This document shows, in pieces, positions 35,812 to 44,120 of a DNA stretch of 64,000 bases. The notes under the pieces are model-generated. The model was not told the DNA's origin and ran no database searches. It was given only the letters and a program-made list of their open reading frames with translations. Every line of letters begins with the position of its first letter. The stretch's first letter is position 1. Both the position numbers and the translations under genes were made by a program. The DNA is from Guptibacillus hwajinpoensis (GTDB taxonomy: Bacteria > Bacillota > Bacilli > Bacillales > Guptibacillaceae): contig NZ_JAIVKU010000004.1 of assembly GCF_020524165.1 (NCBI RefSeq), positions 372,001 through 436,000 of the forward strand, written 5' to 3'.

Positions 35812-37092
35812 ATGGTCGACAAAAACGAAACAGATAATGGACAAGGAAACAAGAAGAAGCGGAACGTATTAGAGTCGACGCAATCGGTCATTCACGAAGC
35901 GCTAGACAAATTAGGCTACCCGAATGAAGTGTATGAATTATTGAAAGAACCAATGCGATTAATGACGGTTCGGATTCCAGTTCGAATGGATGATGGCTCT
36001 ATTAAAATATTTACAGGGTATCGTGCACAACATAATGATTCAGTTGGTCCTACTAAAGGAGGCGTTCGCTTCCACCCGGATGTGACCGAAACTGAAGTGA
36101 AAGCACTTTCTGTATGGATGAGTTTAAAAGCTGGAATTGTGGATCTTCCATATGGCGGAGGTAAGGGGGGGATCATCTGTGATCCTCGTGAAATGTCATT
36201 TAGAGAATTAGAGCGTTTAAGTCGTGGTTATGTACGTGCGATAAGTCAAATTGTTGGACCAACGAAAGATATTCCAGCACCAGACGTATTTACCAACTCT
36301 CAAATTATGGCATGGATGATGGATGAGTATAGTCGCATAAGAGAATTTGATTCTCCCGGCTTTATTACCGGTAAGCCATTAGTACTAGGTGGATCTCACG
36401 GGCGTGAATCTGCAACTGCAAAAGGCGTGACAATTTGCATTCGTGAAGCTGCAAAGAAAAAAGATATTAAAATTGAAGGTGCACGTGTTGTCATTCAAGG
36501 ATTTGGAAATGCTGGGAGCTTTCTTGCAAAATTTATGCATGATGCTGGAGCGAAAATTGTAGGCATTTCAGATGCGTATGGGGCTCTCCATGATCCTGAA
36601 GGTCTCGATATCGATTACTTATTAGATCGTCGTGACAGTTTTGGTACAGTGACGAAGCTTTTTAAAGAAACGATTAGTAATCAAGAATTACTTGAACTTG
36701 ATTGTGATATTCTTGTTCCAGCAGCAATCGAAAATCAAATTACTGAAGAGAATGCACATAACATCAAGGCAAGCATAGTTGTAGAAGCGGCAAATGGTCC
36801 TACTACAATCGAAGCGACAAAGATCTTAACGGATAGAGGCATTTTACTTGTTCCAGATGTACTAGCTAGTTCGGGTGGAGTCACCGTTTCTTATTTTGAG
36901 TGGGTTCAAAACAACCAGGGATACTACTGGACAGAAGAAGAAGTGGAAGCTAAGCTTGAAAAAGTAATGGTTAACGCATTTAACTCGATTTACAGAACGT
37001 CTGAAACACGTCGAGTTGATATGAGGCTTTCTGCTTATATGGTCGGCGTTAGGAAAATGGCTGAGGCGTCCCGTTTTAGAGGCTGGATATAA
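35812..37092 (+). CDS. gudB: NAD-specific glutamate dehydrogenase
   Basis: Catabolic glutamate dehydrogenase, 426 residues (B. subtilis GudB 427). Key segments: HNDSVGPTKGGVRFHP, catalytic Lys in SLKAGIVDLPYGGGKGG, GFGNAGSFLAKFMHDAG for NAD, and the family C-terminus EASRFRGWI. The 9-base duplication that inactivates GudB in laboratory B. subtilis 168 is absent (TETEVKALSVWM reads through), so the enzyme should be active. ATG 35812 has GGGAGG upstream; that site lies inside the longer frame from 35797. Followed by a terminator, then ypdA. Confidence 0.94.
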   Translation: MVDKNETDNGQGNKKKRNVLESTQSVIHEALDKLGYPNEVYELLKEPMRLMTVRIPVRMDDGSIKIFTGYRAQHNDSVGPTKGGVRFHPDVTETEVKALSVWMSLKAGIVDLPYGGGKGGIICDPREMSFRELERLSRGYVRAISQIVGPTKDIPAPDVFTNSQIMAWMMDEYSRIREFDSPGFITGKPLVLGGSHGRESATAKGVTICIREAAKKKDIKIEGARVVIQGFGNAGSFLAKFMHDAGAKIVGISDAYGALHDPEGLDIDYLLDRRDSFGTVTKLFKETISNQELLELDCDILVPAAIENQITEENAHNIKASIVVEAANGPTTIEATKILTDRGILLVPDVLASSGGVTVSYFEWVQNNQGYYWTEEEVEAKLEKVMVNAFNSIYRTSETRRVDMRLSAYMVGVRKMAEASRFRGWI

Positions 37093-37111
37093 ATAGTTGC
37101 CTTTCCGAATA

Positions 37112-37145
37112 AAATTCCCTATCATTCAGGTAGGGAATTTTTTTA
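37112..37145 (+). terminator. Terminator of gudB
   Basis: AAATTCCCTA (37112-37121) pairs with TAGGGAATTT (37131-37140), followed by TTTTA. Confidence 0.88.
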
Positions 37146-37211
37146 TCGTATTGAGTAGAATAATAAAAAGAAATGGTCTATTTTTTATGGATTGGTTCGG
37201 GAGTGAGAGAA

Positions 37212-38207
37212 ATGAGAGAAGAACAGATCGTCATTATTGGTGCAGGACCATGTGGAATGTCTGCAGCTATTGAATTAATGAATCAAGGATATGATCCTTT
37301 ACTTATTGAAAAAGGGAATATTGTCAACGCCATTTATCATTATCCAACACACCAAACTTTTTTTAGTTCAAGTGAGAAACTTGAAATCGGAGAAGTCCCT
37401 TTTATTATTGAAGAACGAAAACCAAAGCGTAACCAGGCTCTGGCGTATTATCGAGACGTGGCTAAGCGAAAAGATTTGCGAATTCATTCCTTTGAGAAAG
37501 CAAACGTCATAACAAAAGAAAATGACGTCTTCATCATCGAAACTGAAAAAGTACATGAAACAAAACAAATCACCTATCGTGCTGAACATTTAATTATAGC
37601 TACTGGTTATTACGATAGTCCAAATTATATGGGGATCAAAGGGGAAGAACTTGATAAGGTTTTGCATTATTTTAAAGAACCGCATCCTTATTTTGATCAA
37701 GATGTTGCTGTGATTGGCGGTAAAAATTCTGCTGTTGATGCAGCTTTAGAGCTTGAAAAAGCGGGAGCTCGGGTCACGATCCTTTATCGTGGATCGGAAT
37801 ATTCTAAGAGTGTTAAGCCGTGGATTTTACCGGAATTTGAAGCGCTAGTAAGGAACAATAAGGTAACAATGGAATTTGACGCTACACTAGTAGAAGTGAG
37901 AGAAAAAGAGATTGTTTATGAAGTATTGGGAGAACAAACAACCATTCCAAATGATTTTGTTTTCGCTATGACCGGCTACCATCCCGACCACTCGTTCCTG
38001 ACAAAAATCGGTATACAGATCGATCAAAAAAGTGGTCGTCCTACATTCAATGCAGATACAATGGAAACAAATGTTGAGAATTGCTACATTGCAGGCGTAA
38101 TTGCAGCTGGGAATAATGCAAATGAAATTTTCATTGAGAACGGAAGGTTACACGGCGCAATGATTGCAAAAGCAGTGATAAAGAAAGCGAAAAAACCTAC
38201 CAATTAA
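37212..38207 (+). CDS. ypdA: YpdA, bacillithiol-disulfide reductase
   Basis: A 331-residue FAD/NADPH flavoprotein (B. subtilis YpdA 324) that recycles oxidised bacillithiol with NADPH. Dinucleotide folds show IIGAGPCGMSAAIEL at the N-terminus and VAVIGGKNSAVDAALEL in the middle; AMTGYHPD and CYIAGVIAAGNNANEIF are near the C-terminus. C14 in GPCG is the conserved cysteine of the family. ATG 37212 has GGGAG 8 bases upstream. It follows gudB, as in B. subtilis. Confidence 0.93.
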   Translation: MREEQIVIIGAGPCGMSAAIELMNQGYDPLLIEKGNIVNAIYHYPTHQTFFSSSEKLEIGEVPFIIEERKPKRNQALAYYRDVAKRKDLRIHSFEKANVITKENDVFIIETEKVHETKQITYRAEHLIIATGYYDSPNYMGIKGEELDKVLHYFKEPHPYFDQDVAVIGGKNSAVDAALELEKAGARVTILYRGSEYSKSVKPWILPEFEALVRNNKVTMEFDATLVEVREKEIVYEVLGEQTTIPNDFVFAMTGYHPDHSFLTKIGIQIDQKSGRPTFNADTMETNVENCYIAGVIAAGNNANEIFIENGRLHGAMIAKAVIKKAKKPTN

Positions 38208-38220
38208 GGTAGGTTTTTTG
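38190..38220 (+). terminator. Terminator of ypdA
   Basis: AAAAACCTACC (38191-38201) pairs with GGTAGGTTTTT (38208-38218), ending in Ts. The ypdA stop TAA (38205-38207) lies in the loop. Confidence 0.85.
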
Positions 38221-38246
38221 TGAATAACAGTTCAATAAAGAACGAT

Positions 38247-39218
38247 CTATCTGAGAAAAAAGTTGTGCAATTCACTATCATCTTCCGTCGCTTCAAGTGT
38301 AACCAGTAATTTTAAACGGGCTTTTTGTCCATTTAAGCCGTTTGAGAAGATCACACCCTGCTCCTTCAAATGCTTTCCGCCACCTTTGTACCCATACACG
38401 TCTTGAACAATGCCGTTAAAACAGCGGGAAACCATCACTATCGCGATTCCTTTCGCTCTAAGATGCTTTATTCCATCCATCATATCAGGGGGTAAATTAC
38501 CCTGTCCCAGTGCCTCTATCACGATCCCATCAATGCCAAGTTCAGCTACTGCAATAAGTAATTTTGAATCCATTCCAGCATATGCCTTTAGGAGCATCAC
38601 TTTTTTTGTTAATCCGGAGATATGATAGCGGTCTCTCACCGTTAACGTATGGTGAAAGAACACTCTTTGTTTTGTTACGATGCCAATTGGGCCATATTGT
38701 GGACTTTGAAAAGTGGACACATTGCTCGTGTGTGTTTTCGTTACGTTTTTTGCCGTATGTATTTCATCGTTAAGCACTACAAGCACACCCTTACCCTTTG
38801 CTTCTTGGCATGAAGCTACTTTTATAGAAGAAAGTAAATTATAAGGTCCATCAGATCCAAGTTCGTTGCTTGATCGCATGGCTCCTGTAACGACAACTGG
38901 AAGGTCTGTTTGAAGTACGAGATCTAATAGATAGGCTGTTTCCTCGAGCGTATCGGTCCCATGCGTAATCACGATGCCCCGAATCGGTTCTTCCTTTATT
39001 TTTGTTTCGATTCTTTCTGCAATAGCAAACATCATTTCGGGCGTCATATGAGGTGAGGGGATGTTGATAAAATCGTCAATCAACACATCATCTCCCGTTA
39101 GTAATTGGTTAAGTGTTGTATTTAACGGGTTGTTTTTGCCTGGACTTACAGCACCCGAGTCTTTGTCTTCCTCCATTGCAATGGTTCCTCCGGTATGGAT
39201 AATCAATAGTTTACTCAT
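38247..39218 (-). CDS. ansA: L-asparaginase (type I)
   Basis: Hydrolyses asparagine to aspartate and ammonia. 323 residues (B. subtilis AnsA 329), with the nucleophile Thr in IHTGGTIAMEE and the second Thr in VITHGTDTLEETAYLL, and no signal peptide, so cytoplasmic. GAGGTGATGCT precedes the ATG. It is a single gene, opposite in orientation to its neighbours ypdA and prsW. B. subtilis has ansA elsewhere with ansB, which is absent here. Confidence 0.93.
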   Translation of the reverse strand: MSKLLIIHTGGTIAMEEDKDSGAVSPGKNNPLNTTLNQLLTGDDVLIDDFINIPSPHMTPEMMFAIAERIETKIKEEPIRGIVITHGTDTLEETAYLLDLVLQTDLPVVVTGAMRSSNELGSDGPYNLLSSIKVASCQEAKGKGVLVVLNDEIHTAKNVTKTHTSNVSTFQSPQYGPIGIVTKQRVFFHHTLTVRDRYHISGLTKKVMLLKAYAGMDSKLLIAVAELGIDGIVIEALGQGNLPPDMMDGIKHLRAKGIAIVMVSRCFNGIVQDVYGYKGGGKHLKEQGVIFSNGLNGQKARLKLLVTLEATEDDSELHNFFLR

Positions 39219-39343
39219 AGCATCACCTCATCATTTTCCTAATTATTGTTTCCTTAAATAAAGTAACATGATACGATTATAAAAGTATAGGTATGACTGA
39301 ACCTGCTAGTATAAGAGGTGAAGGATAGAAATGGGGAAAGCCT

Positions 39344-40033
39344 ATGTTAGCAGCCATAACTGCTGGAATAGCACCAGGCATTGCGCTTCTTTGTTTTTTT
39401 TATCTTAAACAGCATCAATATGAATCTGAGCCAATTGGTCCGGTCGTTCGAAGCTTTGTATTTGGTGCCATGCTTGTGTTTCCAGTAATGGTGATCCAGC
39501 ATGGTTTTGAAGTTGAGAATTTTCTGCAATCACCATTCAGTCAGTCTTTTATCATGTCTGGGCTGTTGGAAGAATTTCTAAAGTGGTTTATTTTTTATTT
39601 TACGGTTTATATCCATATAGAGTTTAGTGATTTTTATGATGGTATTGTCTATGGAGTAGCGATCTCGCTTGGGTTTGCATCAGTAGAAAATGTATTTTAC
39701 CTGTTTGCATTTGGAATTCAGGAAGCTTGGTGGCGAGCGCTGTTACCAGTATCAAGTCATGCCTTATTTGGTTTAATAATGGGCTCGTATTTAGGTAGAG
39801 GAAAGTTTTCACTGCAAAATAAGATTGGGAAATGGATTGCCCTTTCGTTATTCATTCCATTTATTTTTCATGGGACGTATAATTTTTTAGTTCTCCAAGT
39901 AAATAGTAATACGATCTATCTCATGATTCCCTTTATGCTCATTCTGTGGTTTATAGGGTTACGCAAAATTAAAGCTGCCGATCATAACCAGGCAGAGTTA
40001 ATGCAAGCGAAAGAAAATATGCCAATCTCATAG
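39344..40033 (+). CDS. prsW: PrsW, site-1 protease of anti-sigma factor
   Basis: A 229-residue membrane protease (B. subtilis 218) with the active-site glutamates E76-E77 in GLLEEFLKWF and conserved His in SSHALFGLIMG and FHGTYNF. PrsW senses envelope stress and cuts the anti-sigma factor RsiW, releasing sigma-W. About eight helices. GGGGAAAG precedes the ATG. It stands between ypdA (with ansA inserted) and sleB, the B. subtilis order. Confidence 0.94.
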   Translation: MLAAITAGIAPGIALLCFFYLKQHQYESEPIGPVVRSFVFGAMLVFPVMVIQHGFEVENFLQSPFSQSFIMSGLLEEFLKWFIFYFTVYIHIEFSDFYDGIVYGVAISLGFASVENVFYLFAFGIQEAWWRALLPVSSHALFGLIMGSYLGRGKFSLQNKIGKWIALSLFIPFIFHGTYNFLVLQVNSNTIYLMIPFMLILWFIGLRKIKAADHNQAELMQAKENMPIS

Positions 40034-40041
40034 TTAACCTT

Positions 40042-40073
40042 AAAAAAGATGCCAATTTGGCATCTTTTTTTTA
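40042..40073 (+). terminator. Terminator of prsW
   Basis: AAAAAAGATGCCA pairs with TGGCATCTTTTTT around loop ATT (40042-40071), ending in a T run. Confidence 0.9.
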
Positions 40074-40155
40074 CGGAAAATATCGAGGCTTGAGGTTAAA
40101 TAGGTACAAGAGAGAAGATGTTAGTTTTCGAAAATTCTAAGTCTACCGTTCCAAT

Positions 40156-40185
40156 TGTATAAAAAACTTTCCGTTACAAAAACTA
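40156..40185 (+). promoter_or_regulatory. Possible sigma-G promoter of sleB
   Basis: TGTATA (40156-40161) and AAAACTA (40179-40185), 17 bases apart, against sigma-G TGAATA / CATACTA (5 of 6 and 5 of 7). sleB is known to be forespore sigma-G dependent. Confidence 0.35.
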
Positions 40186-40222
40186 CACATGTGAAATCAG
40201 AATGATCAGGGAGGTTCACAGC

Positions 40223-40993
40223 ATGAGAAAGGCATTTAGTATTTTGAAAATCCCTTTGGTAATCGGCCTAATATGTGCACCGCTTATCATGGTTTTGGAT
40301 GGAGAGAATGAAGCAGGTGCATTTTCAAATCAAATTATTCAAAAGGGTGCGACGGGAACTGACGTTATTGAATTACAAACACGGTTGAAGCACATTGGTT
40401 TTTATACCGGTAATGTCGACGGTGTTTTTGGATGGGGAACCTATTGGGCGGTAAGGAATTTTCAATATGAATTTGGAATGGATGTTGATGGACTTGTTGG
40501 GCCAGATATGAAGGCGAAATTAGCTAAGACGACTAAATATGCCCCTGGTCAGGGTTCAAAAAGTCCTGATAACTCACAAACAAATCAAAGTAAGCCAAAA
40601 GACTCAAATGTACAAGCTAAAAATGTGCCATCTGGTTATTCTCAAAACGATATTAAGCTTCTTGCTAATGCGGTATACGGAGAGTCACGCGGAGAGCCTT
40701 ATGAAGGCCAAGTTGCAGTTGCGGCCGTCATATTGAACCGCGTCCAGAGCGCTTCATTTCCAAACACGGTATCAGGGGTTATCTTCGAACCTCGCGCGTT
40801 TACAGCTGTATCGGATGGTCAAATATGGTTAGCGCCAAATGAAAAAGCTAAAGAAGCTGTCATCGATGCGATAAACGGTTGGGATCCAACGGGAGAAGCA
40901 CTCTATTATTTTAATCCAAACACCGCTACATCAGGTTGGATATGGACAAGACCGCAAATTAAGCAAATTGGAAAACACATATTCTGTGAATAA
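40223..40993 (+). CDS. sleB: SleB, spore cortex-lytic enzyme
   Basis: Lytic transglycosylase that breaks muramic-lactam-containing cortex at germination. A signal peptide (hydrophobic about 9-27), a peptidoglycan-binding domain (about 38-95; VIELQTRLKHIGFYTGNVDG) and, after a Ser/Gln/Lys-rich linker, the hydrolase domain with catalytic Glu in NAVYGESRGEPY. 256 residues, shorter than B. subtilis (305), mainly in the linker. ATG 40223 has GGGAGG upstream. The stop overlaps the ypeB ribosome region. Confidence 0.93.
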   Translation: MRKAFSILKIPLVIGLICAPLIMVLDGENEAGAFSNQIIQKGATGTDVIELQTRLKHIGFYTGNVDGVFGWGTYWAVRNFQYEFGMDVDGLVGPDMKAKLAKTTKYAPGQGSKSPDNSQTNQSKPKDSNVQAKNVPSGYSQNDIKLLANAVYGESRGEPYEGQVAVAAVILNRVQSASFPNTVSGVIFEPRAFTAVSDGQIWLAPNEKAKEAVIDAINGWDPTGEALYYFNPNTATSGWIWTRPQIKQIGKHIFCE

Positions 40994-41007
40994 TGGAGGT
41001 GGTTTAC

Positions 41008-42357
41008 TTGATTCGTTCACTATTGATCGGTGTACTTGCAGTTGGCGTTGTTGGCACAAGTTATTGGGGATACAAAGAGCACCAGGAAAAAAATGCAGTA
41101 CTCATTAATGCTGAGAATACGTATCAACGTGCATTTCACGATTTGAATTTTCATATGGATGCGCTTGAAGAGAAAATCGGTTCTACGCTAGCGATGAATT
41201 CAAGAGGTAGTTTATCACCAGCTCTAACGGAAGTATGGCGTTTAACTTCTGAAGCACAAAATGACGTTGGTCAACTTCCGTTAACCCTTATGCCTTTTAA
41301 TAAGACTGAAGAGTTTTTGACGAATATTGGTTCATTTAGTTACCGCGTTGCGGTTCGAGACTTGGATGAAAACCCTTTATCAGATGAAGAATATGAGACG
41401 TTAAAAAATTTGCATAGCCATTCGAATGACATTAAAAACGAATTAAGGAAAGTTCAGGCTATGGTGATTGATCATAATCTTCGCTGGATGGACGTAGAGC
41501 TTGCTCTTGCTTCAGAAGGGCAACCGCAGGATAATACGATCATCGATGGATTCAAGACTGTTGATAAACAAGTCGAAGGGTATAGTGAGGTGAACTGGGG
41601 ACCAGAGGTAACTCAGCTTAATGCCAAAAAAGAAAACCTTGATAAAAATATTAAAGGAAAGAAGCTTAGTGAAGAGGAAGCGAAAAAACACGTGATTGAT
41701 TTTCTGGATATCGATCCTAAAGCTAAAATAGAAATTACAACTACAGGTGATGAATCAAAATATAAAGCCTATAGTGTTTCGATTGAAAACAAAGACAAAA
41801 AATCATCAACAAATCTGGATGTGACACAAAAAGGCGCTAACCCAATCTGGATTCTAATGGATAGAGAGATCGGTGAGCAAAAGTTAAGCTTAAATGAAGC
41901 AGCAGATCAAGCAAGAGCTTTCCTCAAAGAACACGACATTACGAATATGACCATTTCAGAAAGTAGTCAGTATGACCGAATGGGTGTCTTCACATTTGTT
42001 TATCAACAAGGTGATGTGGCCATTTATCCGGATGCCGTTCACATTAAAGTGGCGTTAGACAATGGTGATATTTCTGGATACGAATCACAAGACTATTTAA
42101 CAAATCACCATGAAAGGTCTCTGATCACCCCAACTATTTCTAGAGATGAAGCATTAGATCAAGTGAATCCAAATGTTCAAATCATGGACGAAGGGTTAGG
42201 CGTTATCCGTAATGATCTTGGGGAAGAAGTATTATGTTATGAATTTATGGGTACGATTGAAAAAGAAACGTATCGGATTTTCATTAACGCGGAAAATGGA
42301 AGAGAAGAAAGAGTTGAAAAAATGGACGGAACTGAAATGAATTACGATACGGCATAA
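41008..42357 (+). CDS. ypeB: YpeB, SleB-stabilising germination protein
   Basis: Required for SleB to be localised and kept inactive in the dormant spore. An N-terminal membrane anchor (about 3-18), a helical domain and C-terminal PepSY-type repeats (about 210-445). TTG 41008 gives 449 residues (B. subtilis 450) and the shared start MIRSLLIGVL. GGAGGTGG (40995-41002) is the ribosome site, so the in-frame ATG 40993 is not the start. Co-transcribed with sleB. Confidence 0.93.
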   Translation: MIRSLLIGVLAVGVVGTSYWGYKEHQEKNAVLINAENTYQRAFHDLNFHMDALEEKIGSTLAMNSRGSLSPALTEVWRLTSEAQNDVGQLPLTLMPFNKTEEFLTNIGSFSYRVAVRDLDENPLSDEEYETLKNLHSHSNDIKNELRKVQAMVIDHNLRWMDVELALASEGQPQDNTIIDGFKTVDKQVEGYSEVNWGPEVTQLNAKKENLDKNIKGKKLSEEEAKKHVIDFLDIDPKAKIEITTTGDESKYKAYSVSIENKDKKSSTNLDVTQKGANPIWILMDREIGEQKLSLNEAADQARAFLKEHDITNMTISESSQYDRMGVFTFVYQQGDVAIYPDAVHIKVALDNGDISGYESQDYLTNHHERSLITPTISRDEALDQVNPNVQIMDEGLGVIRNDLGEEVLCYEFMGTIEKETYRIFINAENGREERVEKMDGTEMNYDTA

Positions 42358-42370
42358 GCGGGGTGACGGA

Positions 42371-42538
42371 ATGGCGAAAGTTGAAAAACTGCTAATAAAA
42401 CTGATCGTCATTCAATTTTTATTTCTTATAGCTTCTCAGGTCCTGTTAACGCAGGAAGAATATCGCATTTATCTTAGTAAGGCCATTTATTATGAAGGTG
42501 TACTGAAGGATTTGCCTCCACTGATCAGGCGTCAATAG
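42371..42538 (+). CDS. ypfB: YpfB-like small membrane protein (DUF5359)
   Basis: A 55-residue protein: Lys-rich start MAKVEKLLIK, one membrane helix (about 9-26) and a tail with EEYRIYLSKAIYYEGV. B. subtilis ypfB lies at the same place before cmk and has a similar layout. GGGGTGACGG precedes the ATG, 13 bases after ypeB. The c-di-GMP receptor gene ypfA, which stands between ypeB and ypfB in B. subtilis, is missing. Function unknown. Confidence 0.75.
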   Translation: MAKVEKLLIKLIVIQFLFLIASQVLLTQEEYRIYLSKAIYYEGVLKDLPPLIRRQ

Positions 42539-42544
42539 ACCAAT

Positions 42545-42578
42545 AAAATGTCTTATGTTATGATAAATAAGACATTTT
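42545..42578 (+). repeat. Hairpin after ypfB
   Basis: AAAATGTCTTAT (42545-42556) pairs perfectly with ATAAGACATTTT (42567-42578). It ends in only four Ts and sits just before a longer palindrome. It may be a first terminator of sleB-ypeB-ypfB. Confidence 0.5.
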
Positions 42579-42581
42579 GGT

Positions 42582-42619
42582 CGTACAAAGAAAGCAGGAT
42601 ATCCTGCTTTTTTTGTACG
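42582..42619. terminator. 38-base palindromic terminator before cmk
   Basis: The 19 bases 42582-42600 pair with 42601-42619 with a single G-U. The core AAAGCAGGAT/ATCCTGCTTT carries a TTTTTTT run, and outer CGTACAAA pairs with TTTGTACG. It acts in both directions in principle. Confidence 0.75.
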
Positions 42620-42677
42620 TTAAGTTGTCAATTAGAAGATTGAATAGGATTGAACGGAATTTGGAGGCAAGAAGCAT

Positions 42678-43349
42678 ATGAACAAACGAATAAATATAGC
42701 CATTGATGGACCTGCTGGCGCTGGTAAAAGCACGGTAGCAAGAAAAGTAGCTGATTATCTATCTTTTCTTTACATTGATACAGGTGCAATGTATCGCGCT
42801 TTAACCTTTAAAGCGATTGAAAAAAACGTTGATTTAGAAGATGGTCCTTTACTTAAAGCATTGTTAGATAAAACGGTCATCGACCTACAAGTTGGCGAGA
42901 AAGAACAGCTTGTATTAATCGATCATCGCAACGTGACAACTGAAATTCGCTCTTCTCATGTAACGAACAACGTTTCGTTTGTGGCAAGACAAAGTGAAGT
43001 TAGAGAAGAAATGGTTAAGCGTCAAAAATTACTAGCAGAACGTGGCGGAGTCGTGATGGATGGTCGTGATATCGGGACACATGTTCTTCCTGAATCTGAG
43101 CTTAAAGTTTTCTTGAGCGCTTCAGTTGAAGAAAGAGCTTCACGTCGCTATAAAGAGCTAGTTGATAATGGAATTGAAGCAAATTATGATCAGATAAAAG
43201 AGGAAATTGCATTAAGAGATAAGCGTGATACCGAGCGAGAAGTAGCCCCTCTCGTAAAAGCAAGTGATGCGATTGAAATTGACACGACAACAATGACAAT
43301 CTTAGAAGTTGTGGAGCATATTTTACAACTAGCGAAGGAAAGGGCTTGA
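42678..43349 (+). CDS. cmk: Cytidylate kinase
   Basis: Phosphorylates CMP and dCMP. 223 residues (B. subtilis 224) with P-loop IDGPAGAGKSTVARKVA, LYIDTGAMYRALT, and MDGRDIGTHVLP. TTTGGAGGCAAG precedes the ATG. The plsC GTG follows four bases after the stop, so the pair is one transcript, and ypfD lies beyond. Confidence 0.96.
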   Translation: MNKRINIAIDGPAGAGKSTVARKVADYLSFLYIDTGAMYRALTFKAIEKNVDLEDGPLLKALLDKTVIDLQVGEKEQLVLIDHRNVTTEIRSSHVTNNVSFVARQSEVREEMVKRQKLLAERGGVVMDGRDIGTHVLPESELKVFLSASVEERASRRYKELVDNGIEANYDQIKEEIALRDKRDTEREVAPLVKASDAIEIDTTTMTILEVVEHILQLAKERA

Positions 43350-43353
43350 TCAC

Positions 43354-43938
43354 GTGAGTTTATACGGTGTCGGTAAGGGCTTGTTTTACGCTTATTTTAA
43401 ACTATTTAATCGTGTAACGGTTGTGGGAAGAGAGAACATTCCAAAAGATAAAGGGATTCTTCTGTGTTCAAACCATATTAATAACCTTGATCCCCCACTT
43501 GTTGGAGCCATGTTTCCTAGAGATGTTCACTTCATGGCAAAATCAGAATTGTTTTCAATTCCAGTTCTCGGGAAGTTGATTGAAAAGGTTGGAGCTTTCC
43601 CCGTTAAAAGAGGAATGAGCGATAAACAAGCGTTACGAAGCGGAATGAAGATTCTTAAAGATGGCGGCGTTGTTGGATTGTTTCCCGAGGGGACGAGAAG
43701 TAAAGATGGTCAGCTTGGAGAAGGTCTTTCAGGAGCAGGTTTTTTTGCACTTCGTCCGGAAGTAACGGTTGTCCCATGTGCGATTCAAGGATCTTATAAG
43801 CCATTTGGCCGCTTAAAAATCGTTTATGGAAAACCCGTGGATCTTTCTCCTTTACGTGAAGAACAGGGAGCTGCTAAAAAAGCCACACAGGCAATCATGA
43901 AAGAAATTAAAGATTTGATTGAAATTCATCATAAATAA
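43354..43938 (+). CDS. plsC: 1-acylglycerol-3-phosphate acyltransferase
   Basis: Second acylation of phosphatidic acid synthesis at the membrane. HX4D catalytic motif in SNHINNLDPPLVG (about 32-38), FPEGTRSKDG (about 111-120) and VPCAIQGSYKPF. 194 residues. GTG start with GGAAAGGG upstream inside cmk. With plsY (48.8 kb) two acyltransferases of phospholipid synthesis are in this window. Confidence 0.92.
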   Translation: MSLYGVGKGLFYAYFKLFNRVTVVGRENIPKDKGILLCSNHINNLDPPLVGAMFPRDVHFMAKSELFSIPVLGKLIEKVGAFPVKRGMSDKQALRSGMKILKDGGVVGLFPEGTRSKDGQLGEGLSGAGFFALRPEVTVVPCAIQGSYKPFGRLKIVYGKPVDLSPLREEQGAAKKATQAIMKEIKDLIEIHHK

Positions 43939-44120
43939 TTCAATATTGTTAAAAAATTTTAATAAATGTGTCGGGATACTTGACAAATCCGTCATTTTTA
44001 GTGAAAGTTAGAGGAAAGGGTGCTTAACTTTTCAATAAATTTCTTTCGCTACAAGTGAAAGACTTTTATAAATCATATCGAAAAGTTTTATTTCTTTTGG
44101 ATTGAAGGAGGAGTTTGTCA

